Positions 61,601-64,000 of a stretch of DNA of 64,000 bases are shown here, in pieces (within the stretch, counting starts at the first letter, position 1; every line of letters starts with the position of its first letter). Location of the stretch: assembly GCA_020086605.1 (NCBI GenBank), contig JACBWW010000017.1, positions 22,534,473-22,598,472 of the forward strand, read 5' to 3'. Both the position numbers and the translations under genes were made by a program. The notes beneath the pieces are model-generated. The model ran no database searches and was not told the DNA's origin. It worked only from the letters and a program-made list of their open reading frames with translations. The stretch comes from Lanius collurio. Lineage: Eukaryota > Chordata > Aves > Passeriformes > Laniidae.

Positions 61601-63539
61601 GCAGTAAGTACAGTTGCTGGACCCTAAGACATGTCGGTCAGATTGGTAAGAAGTCACCTGGTCCCCACCATTCTTTTTACAAGCCCTCCATTGCCTGTAG
61701 TGGGAGCTTGGACACCTGCTGTAGACACCCAAAACATACCTTTTGATTCCATGCTGAATTCTACCCTGTGTGTCTGGAGCAGGGCTTAGGGACTCAGTTC
61801 ACTTGCCCATACCAAGATGCCCACTGTGACTGGAGATACTGTAAGCATCTGATAGCAATGTGGCTTTGACAGAGATGGCACAGCACCTACAGTGTACCCA
61901 CACCCTTCTGGAGTGGTAGCTGGATGCAAGGCAGGCAATCCTAGGTGGTTCCAATGGCAGTAAATATCTGTTTCTAGGCAAATAAATATTGTTTTATCTG
62001 TGAAGATTGGAATAAAAGGTTAGCAAGAACTTTAAAAGAGTTCTAGAACTGAGCTAGGCTATTAGGATGCTCCAATTCTCTTTTTAAAAAGAATCAGTTT
62101 TGTTAAAAGGTTTAACTTACTTTCAGATCTATTTTTAAAGGAAGAAAATTAATATACTAATAAGAGTGCTTTATAAAGAAGCAGTTTTTAAGTCGATACA
62201 AAAATCACTCTGAAGACAATCACTCTAACAGGATTTAGCTCCAGGTGAGGTCTGTAACCTGAATGGCAAGGGTTCAATTAGTATCAGGGTTATAGATGGA
62301 TTTGGATCAGCAGCACCCACCCACTGCAAGGGATTCAGAATCAGAGTTTTTTAAATGGTGGAATCATTGAGAAAGCAGTGATTTTTTTTAGGGAATTTCT
62401 ATTCCCTTGTGCTTAAATTGTGGCAAAACCAAGATTTTTTTTCAAAGAGATCCTAAATGGAAGGACAGCCTTTGAACCCCAGAATGGGCTCAGATTTAGA
62501 AATTCAAAACTAGTTACCCTGCAATGTGCCAGAATGGGGAAAAATTTATTTTCTGGAGCTGGCCAACTCCTACTATAATTTTATAACCTATGCTTGTTAA
62601 GTGTATTTTTAACAATAAAGGATAATGATGATTTTTAAATGGATGTTGCTGTTACTGAGGTTGCAGCTTGTGATTATGAAATCATTATATTCAAAAGTCA
62701 AATTTGTTTTGTGTGTGGTATAAAGAGGCAAGTTTGAAACTGTGTCTTTGTCACTGCCTTAAAATGTGGTCTCATGATGGTTTTGTACATGTAGCAAAAT
62801 TTGCTGCCTTGCCCCAGATCATCAGAGCACCAAGGCATATGCTCACATAAGTGTTAGTATCGTGTTACCTAAAATAATAGAAAAAGATCAAAATTGGATA
62901 ATTTAAACCTTGCTTGCATTAAAACCCACAGTGTTACATTTGCAATGAAGTTTCTACTGATGCCAAGATACAGTATTTTAATGTTATCAAGCTTAAGGAA
63001 TGTGCAAAGTACATCCTCTTATCTCTCATTGCTAGGAGAAATGACACTGCTCTAAGATCTCAGAAGGTGATTGCAGGATATCAAGTATGCAAAGACAAGC
63101 CAAGTTGAAAAGTCTTCAGAGGTCCCTGCTCTCAGTATGCAACTTCCAGATAAAGTTGAGAGAAATTAAATCCAGTGCTTTCTGTGGATATAAATCCAAA
63201 TTTCATCTGATGGCAAGTTTCCCTTATTGAGTGGTTTTAGCAGCTTTCAGACCTTGGTTCAAGGAGAACAGAAATAATCTGTAAATTATGCTGTCGCTAT
63301 TATGGCTATTTATTCATACAGTAAAAAGGCAACATTATTCTGTCAGTAGATCTCAGCATCCTAGAAGGCACAGAGAAGACCTTGAAAAAGGGAATATATT
63401 TCAGGAAGATTATTTATCTCACTCTCCAAAATAATCAATACATTAATTAATAGCCTATTTCAAAAAGTACTAAGATTCTATACTATTGATTGTTTTCATA
63501 ATTAAAACAAAGGAAATTCTAAATATCAACAATTTGAGT
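55603..63539. other. Gene-free AT-rich single-copy DNA
   Basis: Almost 8 kb with no supportable gene or RNA. Poly-T runs lie at 55760-55776 (17 T) and 56323-56338 (16 T), and a TA/TG-rich run at 59436-59462. Minus-strand frames at 59081-59512 (143 codons) and 59593-59922 (109 codons) and the shorter frames at 61353-61981 have no domains, signals or splice context and are judged chance. Confidence 0.5.
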
Positions 63540-63960
63540 GCAAATGACTTCATTAACATGCGGCAGAGAACGTACGCCTACATTGTTGATACCATTTTTC
63601 TTGTTTAATCCACGTCAGCTACGCAAACTGGCAGCACTTACCATGATTATGTCAAGATCTCACACAAGTTAGCTCACAGCCAAGGGCTGACATGTAGAGT
63701 CAATATGCCAGGGCTAATTATGTTGATGTCAAAAGCTACCTTTCTTTATGCATGTTAAATGTTTCACATAGACTAAAACACTTTCGTGTACTGTGAATTT
63801 TACCCAAAAGATTGCACCAAAAGGTCAGTAATCTTTGATGGAATTTAATTACAATATTGTTGATTATGTGCTCCTTGTAATCTGATATTATGATCAAAGT
63901 CAAGTGTGGGATTTGGGAAAAAAGTATGCATCATGGCTTTTAATTATAATTTTTGCTGGA
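63540..63960. promoter_or_regulatory. Candidate conserved noncoding element at the right edge
   Basis: About 420 bases of complex sequence with three TAATTA cores (63715-63720, 63846-63851, 63941-63946), an octamer-like TTTATGCATG near 63746-63755, and CpGs retained at GCGGCAG, AACGTACGCC and CCACGTCAGCTACGC (63560-63625). There is no coding frame. The density of homeodomain-type sites and retained CpGs in an AT-rich desert suggests a distal enhancer. It probably continues beyond the window. Confidence 0.4.
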
Positions 63961-64000
63961 TGATTATGCCTGGGAGGACTTGTACAGTCTGCACATTAAT

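Overview
This is a vertebrate nuclear window, most likely avian. The evidence is two roughly 1 kb 5'-truncated CR1 LINE tails in the style typical of birds, decayed MIR and older CR1/L3-like remnants, an endogenous-retrovirus-type solo LTR, CpG islands in an otherwise AT-rich and CpG-poor background, A/C-rich 'CCCCAAA' low-complexity tracts, and no compact gene arrangement. No complete protein-coding gene could be supported. The long open frames are either CR1 relics, frames forced open by GC-rich islands, or chance.

Layout: positions 1-5.9 kb are the regulatory-looking part, with three GC/CpG-rich blocks (1-260, about 2150-3010, about 5490-5830) separated by unique, non-repetitive sequence. 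That sequence includes an 8-bp perfect inverted repeat (359-391), a CRE-like TGACGTC with a strong splice-donor match about 150 bp downstream (3463-3620), and a complex block at 4150-4660. This looks like the 5' end or flanking control region of a developmentally regulated gene whose body lies outside the window, or of an unrecognised noncoding transcript. From about 6 kb to 64 kb the window behaves like a gene desert: AT-rich single-copy DNA, ancient repeats and a few islands of complex sequence with homeodomain-type TAATTA/ATTA cores (22.3, 32.4, 54.5, 63.5-64 kb) that are candidate conserved noncoding elements.

Mobile DNA: CR1 fragments on the minus strand at 18557-19590 (with an internal 67-bp tandem duplication) and 39296-40345; an older CR1/L3-like fragment at 46365-47035; MIR relics at 10180-10330 and 31951-32080; a solo LTR on the minus strand at 54960-55602 with TG...CA ends, TATA-like box, AATAAA and a duplicated palindromic U3 segment. 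A possible small terminal exon on the minus strand (8867-9062) is the only frame outside repeats that looked worth testing. I did not find an obviously new biological system; the most checkable oddities are the LTR U3 repeat, the duplicated segment inside CR1, the possible exon, and the inverted repeat near the first CpG island.
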